A stretch of 64,000 nucleotides of DNA from Maea johnstoni (lineage: Eukaryota > Annelida > Polychaeta > Spionida > Magelonidae), in NCBI GenBank assembly GCA_963942565.1, contig OZ012695.1:8303584-8367583 (forward strand). The letters run 5' to 3'. The notes under the pieces are model-generated. The model did no database searches. It was not told the DNA's origin and saw only the letters and a list, made by a program, of their open reading frames with translations. Position 1 is the first letter of the stretch. Each line of letters starts with the position of its first letter. A program made the position numbers and the translations under genes. Shown one piece after another: positions 1-10,400 of the stretch.

Positions 1-216
1 TTTTCAGATATCAGTATCTGTTTTAGGAACGATACTCTGTACTATCAATTTGTTCATATGGTATTTTATTTGTCTTGTGGAAATCCACATGATTATTAGA
101 AATAGCAACATACCTCAAACATCATTATGTTGAATACATAAATGAACGATTTAAGTACGATTTTGGCTGCAGCCAATACTCACAAGCTTTCTTTCCTTCT
201 CTTGCATGTATATAAG

Positions 217-423
217 ATGTGTGCGGACTAGGCTGGGTTCTTCACCGAGGCTACTGCTACTCGTTCAAAACCATCGTCAAAATGACCAGCTGGCAAAATG
301 CCAACGCCGATTGCAAAGCGTACGGTGGATACCTAACCTCCATAACTGATCAGCCGGAGATGGAATTTATACAGAATTACATTACGAATGTTTGGAAGCC
401 ATTTACCACTGATATTTATATAG
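217..423 (+). CDS. C-type lectin-like domain, N-terminal half exon
   Basis: A single exon encodes the first half of a C-type lectin fold, a domain that binds sugars or protein ligands outside the cell. It shows the opening GW and CYSF, then WQNANADCKAYGGYLTSI, the first helix and disulfide region of the family, then EMEFIQNYI. It ends at DIYIG exactly where a perfect donor (ATAG followed by GTAAGT) begins; a pyrimidine-rich acceptor precedes it. Entry phase is 2 and exit phase 1. The second half, with the WND motif and last cysteines, was not found downstream before the gap at 1368-1567. The gene may continue through the gap, be rearranged, or be a relic. The domain call is strong; function is unknown. 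Confidence 0.7.
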
Positions 424-750
424 GTAAGTCTGTGGCGATTCCCTTCGGAAACGGGGAACACTGCCCAAGGGCAACCAGTCAGCGACTCCGCTCTTTACTC
501 ATTAGTATGTTGTTCTGGTTGTTTTACAAATGTGTGGCGTTGTGGAGGGTGATATATGGTGTCTTTGCTACTGAAAGACTCCTGAAAACATTTTAAAGAA
601 AAGGGACTACCCTCCATGTTCCCGCTATGAAATGATGTGAGCTGTTGAAAGGTGAATAACGACAAATTCTCCTCCTCCAAAGGCAACCTAACAGCTACTG
701 GGATGCTTTCTCCCATCTTATAGACATTTGAATTTGCACATATAGTATCC
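424..750. other. Intron-like or intergenic sequence
   Basis: The sequence follows the lectin exon donor. Open frames here are short and lack codon structure. No second lectin exon is seen. Confidence 0.4.
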
Positions 751-751
751 A

Positions 752-950
752 AAAGCAGCCTGACAAATTTGGTAAAATATTTATGCAAAAGCATAGTTTG
801 AAAACATTTTAGAGAGAAATGTTTTTCAGAACACTGCTTACCATTCACCTTCAAATATTTTGTAGTAGTATTTGTAATTCCCCCGGGGTAATTCCCAAGG
901 TATTGTCAAAAGTAGCACAGATCCAGACAACAATAGAGGAACCTTTATGC
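752..950 (+). repeat. TTAA family B MITE-like repeat, diverged
   Basis: It shares AGCAGCCTGACAAATTT, GAGAAATGTTT, CACCTTCAAATATTTTG and the TATTGTCAAAAGTA to ATCCAGACAACAAT stretch with copies near 29.0, 44.6 and 44.8 kb. The flanking TTAA sites are not preserved here. Confidence 0.5.
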
Positions 951-1153
951 ATGTATAGGTCAAAACCTTTCGTGCAGATAGTTACCGGTATATGTGCTTT
1001 TCTTCTCATCGGAAGAGAGCCAACTCGCTCTACGTGATCGTGAGTTTTTAAAGCTCCTCAAAATAAAACTTGCTGCTTTAAATACTAATAGCATAGTAGA
1101 TGTATATGTATATGATTGCCTACTCGTCTAACTGGGGTTATAGTTAATGATAG

Positions 1154-1367
1154 CGATTACATTTAGTTACAAACACTGATAATCTTGTACAAGAGGTCCA
1201 GGTGGGTGATATGATAACAGACCACCATCTACTGTTATGCAACGTCCATCACCCCAAGCCACACCTTCAGAAGACAAAAATAATAACAAGGGCCTTTCGC
1301 TCCATTAACCTGCCCAGTTTTAGAACAGACATTTCACAAGGACTGGGGGATCCTGATGACAACCTCT
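1154..1367 (+). mobile_element. LINE fragment: end of AP endonuclease domain
   Basis: Read in frame from 1154 this gives a typical C-terminal end of a non-LTR retrotransposon endonuclease: HLVTNTDNLVQEV, then the catalytic-region signature ITDHHLLLCNVHHPKP, then TRAFRSINLPSFRTDI leading toward the reverse transcriptase. The order D-LV-V, SDHH-L, KP, R-SI resembles CR1/L2-like LINEs. It has no 5' part and runs into the assembly gap, so its true length is unknown. Confidence 0.65.
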
Positions 1368-1567
1368 NNNNNNNNNNNNNNNNNNNNNNNNNNNNNNNNN
1401 NNNNNNNNNNNNNNNNNNNNNNNNNNNNNNNNNNNNNNNNNNNNNNNNNNNNNNNNNNNNNNNNNNNNNNNNNNNNNNNNNNNNNNNNNNNNNNNNNNNN
1501 NNNNNNNNNNNNNNNNNNNNNNNNNNNNNNNNNNNNNNNNNNNNNNNNNNNNNNNNNNNNNNNNNNN
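1368..1567. other. Assembly gap (200 N)
   Basis: Exactly 200 undetermined bases, probably a placeholder size. The missing sequence may hold the rest of the LINE and possibly the next lectin exon. Confidence 0.99.
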
Positions 1568-1854
1568 TAATGGCCTAAAAAAGCAAAATCTTTAGATACT
1601 AGTATACGTATATATGGTTTATTTCATTAGTAGTGTGAACTTTGTACCACACTTTGGACACACAAAAGTCTATGAAACCTTCGTTTGGACACACTTTTTC
1701 CAAATCCTTGCTAAGACCATGCTGGAAAGCGTAAACTATTTTGACAATATCTGTCTGATGAAAGCATCATATGAAGTTGTTTGAAGAAAAGAAATTACAC
1801 ACAAAATAAAGAGTTTCAACAACGGTGTCATGCATTATGAAAGAGCGACCTTAC
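1568..1854. other. Non-coding sequence beside gap
   Basis: AT-rich with no open frame of note. On the minus strand it would be the intron following exon 1855-2627. Confidence 0.4.
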
Positions 1855-2627
1855 CTTGCAGATAGAGTGAGTGTGGGAGGACAAGTTTTGCTTCCACGAG
1901 GTTTGGGTTTGATCACTGGTCCTCTCGCGAGATTTGGGCTGGATAAAGGCGTGATGTGATTACTGGTATAAAGTACATAGTGCGTGCCGCTGCCGGTAGG
2001 GGGCGAACTCTTCCCAGTCATCGAGGCGCCCGACCCTCGAGAAGAAGCAAGAGAGGTGGACGGATCACGTGGGTTCAAACTCGTTCTTTGAATGGACGTT
2101 GCCATTTTCCTAGAGGCACGAGATGTGACGAGTCGATTGTGATTAATTCTCCGCGAGGTGTCGCTGTTTCGATCAGGTTTACTACCTTGCAAGCCTTGAG
2201 GGATATCTGGGATCTCATTCCTAGGAATGTCTACTGACCGTTTCTTTACACTCTGAGGGCTCATTCGATTATGGTTCACCCTTTCTGCAGGAATGATGTT
2301 AACTGTACTGTCCGCCCCAAGCCCATTGGTGCTATTGCCCATTGTGGGGGCCCCATCATTGCTAGAACCCCCTGCTGGGGCCCCATCCTTAAAACGAAAT
2401 GTATCTGGAAGAGAAATTCTTCTAGTCTGCAGCACGACTCGCTCAGAGGCGCCATCAGCGCCTGGCAACGTCACGCGCACCCCAGTAACGCCCTCTATTG
2501 GTGACTCCCCTTCATCCGCATCACGTGACTGCCTTCTTCCTGGTGCCTCAGGAAATTTAGTGTTTCCCGTAGCGGCGTGGCCATCAGCTGACAGTGACGT
2601 CATTTCAGCCATACTGAGCTCAGGTGC
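1855..2627 (-). CDS. Coding-like exon, unrecognised Ser/Arg/Pro-rich protein
   Basis: A 773-bp minus-strand exon, clearly more GC- and CpG-rich than its surroundings, with both splice signals. The acceptor is an AG at 2629-2628 after a branch-like ATTAAC. The donor after 1855 reads AAG then GTAAGG. The open frame covers all 257 codons (entry phase 0, exit phase 2). The product is hydrophilic and apparently disordered: acidic near DADEGESP, later basic and serine-rich (SVKKRSVDIPRN, SRRINHNRL, ATSIQRTSLNPRDPS), with PVIKPKPRGSK near the end. There are two NHNR motifs. No enzyme or folded domain is recognised. The frame stays open upstream to 2744, so an unspliced start there, or the internal Met of MAEMTS, is possible. 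The exon is fairly likely real; its function is unknown. Confidence 0.55.
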
Positions 2628-2649
2628 CTGTATCTTTTGAAAAGTTAAT

Positions 2650-3290
2650 AATTTCTTAAAGGGTCCTTTTTCTGTCAAATATTTGTGATTGTCAGGTGCA
2701 CACCAGAAGGAGATGTTCAGAAAGGTTTTGGAAGAAATGGCCAAAGCCTCGATACTGTTCTGCTGCCTACATGTTCAACACTTATTTCTGTGATGCAAAC
2801 CCTTCATCAAAATGTGCTCTTCTGTTCATCCTAATACAAATCCACTCCGATCTGAAAGGAGAGGAGAGAAACTGAACTTGAAATATGATCGTACGAAATA
2901 GCAATAAACTATTAACACACACAAACACCGTCATAGCGAGGAGACGTATGTTTTACCCTGATTCCACCCAGACGTCTTGGCTTGCACAGGCTATCTAGTA
3001 TGTACCGCTGCAATAGCTATCGTTTGGCAATGTTGACTAGTGTACGTGTAGCTTCTACGGTTGGCTTGTTTTATTTAACGCACTCCGAGTATCCTACAGA
3101 GTGGGCTATGTTGCGTGATGTAAGGACGAGTGCCGCGGCCATCATTAAGCCCCAGCCACACGTACAAGAACTTTGAGGAAGAATGCAGACTTCAAATGTA
3201 GACTTCAGTGATATTATTTATTGCAAATGTAAAGTCATTTTGTCACATGAGGTGTTGCATAATCCTTGTTCACGTTGATACAAATGTATG
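2650..3290. other. Intergenic or intronic, no gene seen
   Basis: Unique-looking sequence without coding character or a clear repeat. Confidence 0.3.
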
Positions 3291-3293
<3 letters not shown>

Positions 3294-3339
<46 letters not shown>

Positions 3340-3382
3340 TAATAATAATAATGATAATAATGATAATACTAATGATAATAAT
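3294..3382. repeat. (AAT)n microsatellite
   Basis: Near-pure AAT repeats with a few GAT interruptions. Translations of such arrays are not genes. Confidence 0.95.
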
Positions 3383-3834
3383 AAATTTAATTTAATTTTC
3401 GTTATTTCTTGAGGGTAACACAATCCTATACAGGATTTGATTTTCAATGTGTGCTCCTCAAGTTATGTATCTAAGCATAACGGAAACTTAGTTGTCATGT
3501 ACGTATGACTGTTAACGTTCATTTCAAGATTTAAAGTATTGAATTGAACTGTGTAATCAGCAGTGCAAGTGTAATCAGCATCACGTATATATCCCGCACA
3601 ATTCTTCTCGATCTCAGACCTAGATTGTTCCCAAATGATATTACAATAATCAAAATATCATAGCATGTAAGCATTTAAACATATCTTGTAAAATATATGT
3701 ATAACTTCATTATTTCACTGCGGAAATTCTGTAATTGATATTTTCATAGATACATGGTTAATGTTTTCGTTTTAAATACAATATAATGCATTAGTCACAA
3801 AGGCTTCTGTTCAATGACAATCTCTAATTTAGAG

Positions 3835-4175
3835 TTATGGATTGAAACATTTAAAAGACTGATATTTCATTCATGAATAGATCTTGTTAGTTTCAGTTTG
3901 GTGGATATCACCATAGCTTCTGTTTTTATCACATTTATAAACATTTTGTGATATTGCAGATTCATTTGCAAATAATTCTACCTCATTTTATAAGCAAAAA
4001 GGTCATTTATGAATATCAGAAACAATAGCATTCCAATAATTGACCCCTGAGGTACTACACATGTGTGCTGTGGACATGACAAAGATGGCTTAACAGACAT
4101 CTTTTGATAAGTGTCGGATAGATAAGAAGAGAATGATTTAAGTGAATACGTGTCAATTACATACATTACAGCTCT
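3835..4175 (-). mobile_element. LINE reverse transcriptase fragment
   Basis: Minus-strand reading gives a reverse transcriptase core: FSSYLSDTYQ (family form WF-SYLSDR-Q), then VPQGSIIGMLLFLIFINDL, matching VPQGSxLGPLLFLIYINDL. After one frame change comes VELFANESAIS, the remnant of the YADD/FADD active-site block, where the second catalytic aspartate is no longer readable. Only a few hundred bases remain. The frame change and later stops show it is dead. The family is non-LTR (CR1/L2/Jockey-like). Confidence 0.75.
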
Positions 4176-4440
4176 GTATGAGGAGTAGAATAGTTAAGCA
4201 GATGCTGCACTACTCCAGAGGCCTTGTCTGGCTTTTCAGATAAGGTCTGGTGGAGTCTGTATCTGGTTATGCGAATGTTAGCCATTCTGTCTGGTCACAT
4301 GACTCAAATAGAAAGTGGTACTACTTGTCTTTGCATGTGATGTCTTAGTACAGCCTTATTTCAATCTGTTGCATTCTTACTGCGGTCCCATTTCAGTCTC
4401 ACAGGTGACTTTCTTACATCGAGTACATGTAGTTGAGCAA
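4176..4440. other. Flank of minisatellite
   Basis: Ordinary AT-rich sequence leading into the 32-bp array. The last bases before the array already resemble part of a unit (GAGCAA). Confidence 0.4.
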
Positions 4441-7400
4441 GAATGAGCAAGCCTGTGATAAGGCAGTAGTGGGAATGAGCAAGCCTGTGATAAGGCAGTA
4501 GTGGGAATGAGCAAGCCTGTGATAAGGCAGTAGTGGGAATGAGCAAGCCTGTGATATGGCAGTAGTGGGAATGAGCAAGCCTGTGATATGGCAGTAGTGG
4601 GAATGAGCAAGCCTGTGATAAGGCAATAGTGGGAATGAGCAAGCCTGTGATAAGGCAGTAGTGGGAATGAGCAAGCCTGTGATAAGGCAGTAGTGGGAAT
4701 GAGCAAGCCTGTGATAAGGCAATAGTGGGAATGAGCAAGCCTGTGATAAGGCAGTAGTGGGAATGAGCAGGCCTGTGATAAGGCAGTAGTGGGAATGAGC
4801 AAGCCTGTGATAAGGCAATAGTAGTGGGAATGAGCAAGCCTGTGATAAGGCAGTAGTGGGAATGAGCAAGCCTGTGATAAGGCAGTAGTGGGAATGAGCA
4901 GGCCTGTGGTAAGGCAGTAGTGGGAATGAGCAAGCCTGTGATAAGGCAATAGTGGGAATGAGCAAGCCTGTGATAAGGCAGTAGTGGGAATGAGCAAGCC
5001 TGTGATAAGGCAGTAGTGGGAATGAGCAAGCCTGTGATAAGGCAGTAGTGGGAATGAGCAAGCCTGTGATAAGGCAGTAGTGGGAATGAGCAAGCCTGTG
5101 ATAAGGCAATAGTGGGAATGAGCAAGCCTGTGATAAGGCAGTAGTGGGAATGAGCAAGCCTGTGATAAGGCAGTAGTGGGAATGAGCAGGCCTGTGGTAA
5201 GGCAGTCGTGGGAATGAACAAGCCTGTGATAAGGCAGTAGTGGGAATGAGCAAGCCTGTGATAAGGCAATAGTGGGAATGAGTAAGCCTGTGATAAGGCA
5301 GTAGTGGGAATGAGCAGGCCTGTGATAAGGCAGTAGTGGGAATGAGCAAGCCTGTGATAAGGCAGTAGTGGGAATGAGCAGGCCTGTGGTAAGGCAGTAG
5401 TGGGAATGAGCAAGCCTGTGATAAGGCAGTAGTGGGGATGAGCAAGCCTGTGATAAGGCAGTAGTGGGAATGAGCAAGCCTGTGGTAAGGCAGTAGTGGG
5501 AATGAGCAAGCCTGTGATAAGGCAGTAGTGGGAATGAGCAAGCCTGTGATAAGGCAGTAGTGGGAATGAGCAAGCCTGTGATAAGGCAGTAGTGGGAATG
5601 AGCAAGCCTGTGATAAGGCAGTAGTGGGTATGAGCAGGCCTGTGATAATGCAGTAGTGGGAATGAGCAAGCCTGTGATACGGCAGTAGTGGGAATGAGCA
5701 AGCCTGTGATAAGGCAGTAGTGGGAATGAGCAAGCCTGTGATAAGGCAGTAGTGGGAATGAGCAAGCCTGTGATAAGGCAGTAGTGGGAATGAGCAAGCC
5801 TGTGATAAGGCAGTAGTGGGAATGAGCAAGCCTGTGATAAGGCAGTAGTGAGAATGAGCAAGCCTGTGATAAGGCAGTAGTGGGAATGAGCAAGCCTGTG
5901 ATAAGGCAGTAGTGGGAATGAGCAAGCCTGTGATAAGGCAGTAGTGGGAATGAGCAAGCCTGTGATAAGGCAGTAGTGGGAATGAGCAGGCCTGTGATAA
6001 GGCAGTAGTGGGAATGAGCAAGCCTGTGATAAGGCAGTAGTGGGAATGAGCAAGCCTGTGATAAGGCAGTAGTGGGAATGAGCAAGCCTGTGATAAGGCA
6101 GTAGTGGGAATGAGCAAGCCTGTGATAAGGCAGTAGTGGGAATGAGCAAGCCTGTGATAAGGCAGTAGTGGGAATGAGCAAGCCAGTGATAAGGCAGTAG
6201 TGGGAATGAGCAAGCCTGTGATAAGGCAGTAGTGGGAATGAGCAAGCCTGTGATAAGGCAGTAGTGGGAATGAGCAAGCCTGTGGTAAGGCAGTAGTGGG
6301 AATGAGCAAGCCTGTGATAAGGCAGTAGTGGGAATAGGCAGGCCTGTGATAAGGCAATAGTGGGAATGAGCAAGCCAGTGATAAGGCAGTAGTGGGAATG
6401 AGCAAGCCTGTGATAAGGCAGTAGTGGGAATGAGCAAGCCTGTGATAAGGCAGTAGTGGGAATGAGCAAGCCTGTGGTAAGGCAGTAGTGGGAATGAGCA
6501 AGCCTGTGATAAGGCAGTAGTGGGAATAGGCAGGCCTGTGGTAAGGCAGTAGTGGGAATGAGCAAGCCTGTGGTAAGGCAATAGTGGGAATGAGCAAGCC
6601 TATGGTAAGGCAGTAGTGGGAATGAGCAGGCCTGTGGTAAGGCAGTAGTGGGAATGAGCAAGCCTGTGATAAGGCAGTAGTGGGAATGAGCAAGCCTGTG
6701 ATAAGGCAGTAGTGGGAATGAGCAAGCCTGTGATAAGGCAATAGTGGGAATGAGCAAGCCTGTGGTAAGGCAGTAGTGGGAATGAGCAGGCCTGTGGTAA
6801 GGCAGTAGTGGGAATGAGCAAGCCTGTGATAAGGCAATAGTGGGAATGAGCAAGCCTGTGGTAAGGCAGTAGTGGGAATGAGCAAGCCTGTGATAAGGCA
6901 ATAGTGGGAATGAGCAAGCCTGTGATAAGGCAGTAGTGGGAATGAGCAAGCCTGTGATAAGGCAGTAGTGGGAATGAGCAAGCCTGTGATAAGGCAGTAG
7001 TGGGAATGAGCAGGCCTGTGGTAAGGCAGTAGTGGGAATGAGCAAGCCTGTGATAAGGCAGTAGTGGGAATGAGCAAGCCTGTGATAAGGCAGTAGTGGG
7101 AATGAGCAAGCCTGTGATAAGGCAATAGTGGGAATGAGCAGGCCTGTGGTAAGGCAGTCGTGGGAATGAACAAGCCTGTGATAAGGCAGTAGTGGGAATG
7201 AGCAAGCCTGTGATAAGGCAATAGTGGGAATGAGCAAGCCTGTGATAAGGCAGTAGTGGGAATGAGCAGGCCTGTGATAAGGCAGTAGTGGGAATGAGCA
7301 AGCCTGTGATAAGGCAGTAGTGGGAATGAGCAGGCCTGTGGTAAGGCAGTAGTGGGAATGAGCAAGCCTGTGATAAGGCAGTAGTGGGGATGAGCAAGCC

Positions 7401-10400
7401 TGTGATAAGGCAGTAGTGGGAATGAGCAAGCCTGTGGTAAGGCAGTAGTGGGAATGAGCAAGCCTGTGATAAGGCAGTAGTGGGAATGAGCAAGCCTGTG
7501 ATAAGGCAGTAGTGGGAATGAGCAAGCCTGTGATAAGGCAGTAGTGGGTATGAGCAGGCCTGTGATAATGCAGTAGTGGGAATGAGCAAGCCTGTGATAA
7601 GGCAGTAGTGGGAATGAGCAAGCCTGTGATAAGGCAGTAGTGGGAATGAGCAAGCCTGTGATAAGGCAGTAGTGAGAATGAGCAAGCCTGTGATAAGGCA
7701 GTAGTGGGAATGAGCAAGCCTGTGATAAGGCAGTAGTGGGAATGAGCAAGCCTGTGATAAGGCAGTAGTGAGAATGAGCAAGCCTGTGATAAGGCAGTAG
7801 TGGGAATGAGCAAGCCTGTGATAAGGCAGTAGTGGGAATGAGCAAGCCTGTGATAAGGCAGTAGTGGGAATGAGCAAGCCTGTGATAAGGCAGTAGTGGG
7901 AATGAGCAGGCCTGTGATAAGGCAGTAGTGGGAATGAGCAAGCCTGTGATAAGGCAGTAGTGGGAATGAGCAAGCCTGTGATAAGGCAGTAGTGGGAATG
8001 AGCAAGCCTGTGATAAGGCAGTAGGGGGAATGAGCAAGCCTGTGATAAGGCAGTAGTGGGAATGAGCAAGCCTGTGATAAGGCAGTAGTGGGAATGAGCA
8101 AGCCAGTGATAAGGCAGTAGTGGGAATGAGCAAGCCTGTGATAAGGCAGTAGTGGGAATGAGCAAGCCTGTGATAAGGCAGTAGTGGGAATGAGCAAGCC
8201 TGTGGTAAGGCAGTAGTGGGAATGAGCAAGCCTGTGATAAGGCAGTAGTGGGAATAGGCAGGCCTGTGATAAGGCAATAGTGGGAATGAGCAAGCCAGTG
8301 ATAAGGCAGTAGTGGGAATGAGCAAGCCTGTGATAAGGCAGTAGTGGGAATGAGCAAGCCTGTGATAAGGCAGTAGTGGGAATGAGCAAGCCTGTGGTAA
8401 GGCAGTAGTGGGAATGAGCAAGCCTGTGATAAGGCAGTAGTGGGAATAGGCAGGCCTGTGGTAAGGCAGTAGTGGGAATGAGCAAGCCTGTGGTAAGGCA
8501 ATAGTGGGAATGAGCAAGCCTATGGTAAGGCAGTAGTGGGAATGAGCAGGCCTGTGGTAAGGCAGTAGTGGGAATGAGCAAGCCTGTGATAAGGCAGTAG
8601 TGGGAATGAGCAAGCCTGTGATAAGGCAGTAGTGGGAATGAGCAAGCCTGTGATAAGGCAATAGTGGGAATGAGCAAGCCTGTGGTAAGGCAGTAGTGGG
8701 AATGAGCAGGCCTGTGGTAAGGCAGTAGTGGGAATGAGCAAGCCTGTGATAAGGCAATAGTGGGAATGAGCAAGCCTGTGGTAAGGCAGTAGTGGGAATG
8801 AGCAAGCCTGTGATAAGGCAATAGTGGGAATGAGCAAGCATGTGATAAGGCAGTAGTGGGAATGAGCAAGCCTGTGATAAGGCAGTAGTGGGAATGAGCA
8901 AGCCTGTGATAAGGCAGTAGTGGGAATGAGCAGGCCTGTGGTAAGGCAGTAGTGGGAATGAGCAAGCCTGTGATAAGGCAGTAGTGGGAATGAGCAAGCC
9001 TGTGATAAGGCAGTAGTGGGAATGAGCAAGCCTGTGATAAGGCAATAGTGGGAATGAGCAAGCCTGTGATAAGGCAGTAGTGGGAATGAGCAAGCCTGTG
9101 ATAAGGCAGTAGTGGGAATGAGCAGGCCTGTGATAAGGCAGTAGTGGGAATGAGCAAGCCTGTGATAAGGCAGTAGTGGGAATGAGCAAGCCTGTGATAA
9201 GGCAGTAGTGGGAATGAGCAGGCCTGTGGTAAGGCAGTAGTGGGAATGAGCAAGCCTGTGATAAGGCAGTAGTGGGAATGAGCAAGCCTGTGATAAGGCA
9301 GTAGTGGGAATGAGCAAGCCTGTGATAAGGCAATAGTGGGAATGAGCAAGCCTGTGATAAGGCAGTAGTGGGAATGAGCAAGCCTGTGGTAAGGCAGTAG
9401 TGGGAATGAGCAGGCCTGTGATAAGGCAGTAGTGGGAATGAGCAAGCCTGTGATAAGGCAGTAGTGGGAATGAGCAAGCCTGTGGTAAGGCAGTAGTGGG
9501 AATGAGCAAGCCTGTGATAAGGCAGTAGTGGGAATGAGCAAGCCTGTGATAAGGCAGTAGTGGGAATGAGCAAGCCTGTGATAAGGCAGTAGTGGGAATG
9601 AGCAAGCCAGTGATAAGGCAGTAGTGGGAATGAGCAAGCCTGTGATAAGGCAGTAGTGGGAATGAGCAAGCCTGTGATAAGGCAGTAGTGGGAATGAGCA
9701 AGCCTGTGATAAGGCAGTAGTGGGAATAGGCAGGCCTGTGGTAAGGCAGTAGTGGGAATGAGCAAGCCTGTGGTAAGGCAATAGTGGGAATGAGCAAGCC
9801 TATGGTAAGGCAGTAGTGGGAATGAGCAGGCCTGTGGTAAGGCAGTAGTGGGAATGAGCAAGCCTGTGATAAGGCAGTAGTGGGAATGAGCAAGCCTGTG
9901 ATAAGGCAGTAGTGGGAATGAGCAGGCCTGTGATAAGGCAATAGTGGGAATGAGCAAGCCTGTGGTAAGGCAGTAGTGGGAATGAGCAGGCCTGTGGTAA
10001 GGCAGTAGTGGGAATGAGCAAGCCTGTGATAAGGCAGTAGTGGGAATGAGCAAGCCTGTGATAAGGCAGTAGTGGGAATGAGCAAGCCTGTGATAAGGCA
10101 GTAGTGGGAATGAGCAGGCCTGTGGTAAGGCAGTAGTGGGAATGAGCAAGCCTGTGATAAGGCAGTAGTGGGAATGAGCAAGCCTGTGATAAGGCAGTAG
10201 TGGGAATGAGCAAGCCTGTGATAAGGCAATAGTGGGAATGAGCAAGCCTGTGGTAAGGCAGTAGTGGGAATGAGCAGGCCTGTGATAAGGCAGTAGTGGG
10301 AATGAGCAAGCCTATGGTAAGGCAGTAGTGGGAATGAGCAAGCCTGTGATAAGGCAGTAGTGGGGATGAGCAAGCCTGTGATAAGGCAGTAGTGGGAATG

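Noticed and set aside
1202-1595. Open frames through the N gap
   Set aside because: Undetermined bases cannot support a coding call; only the LINE part before 1368 is used.
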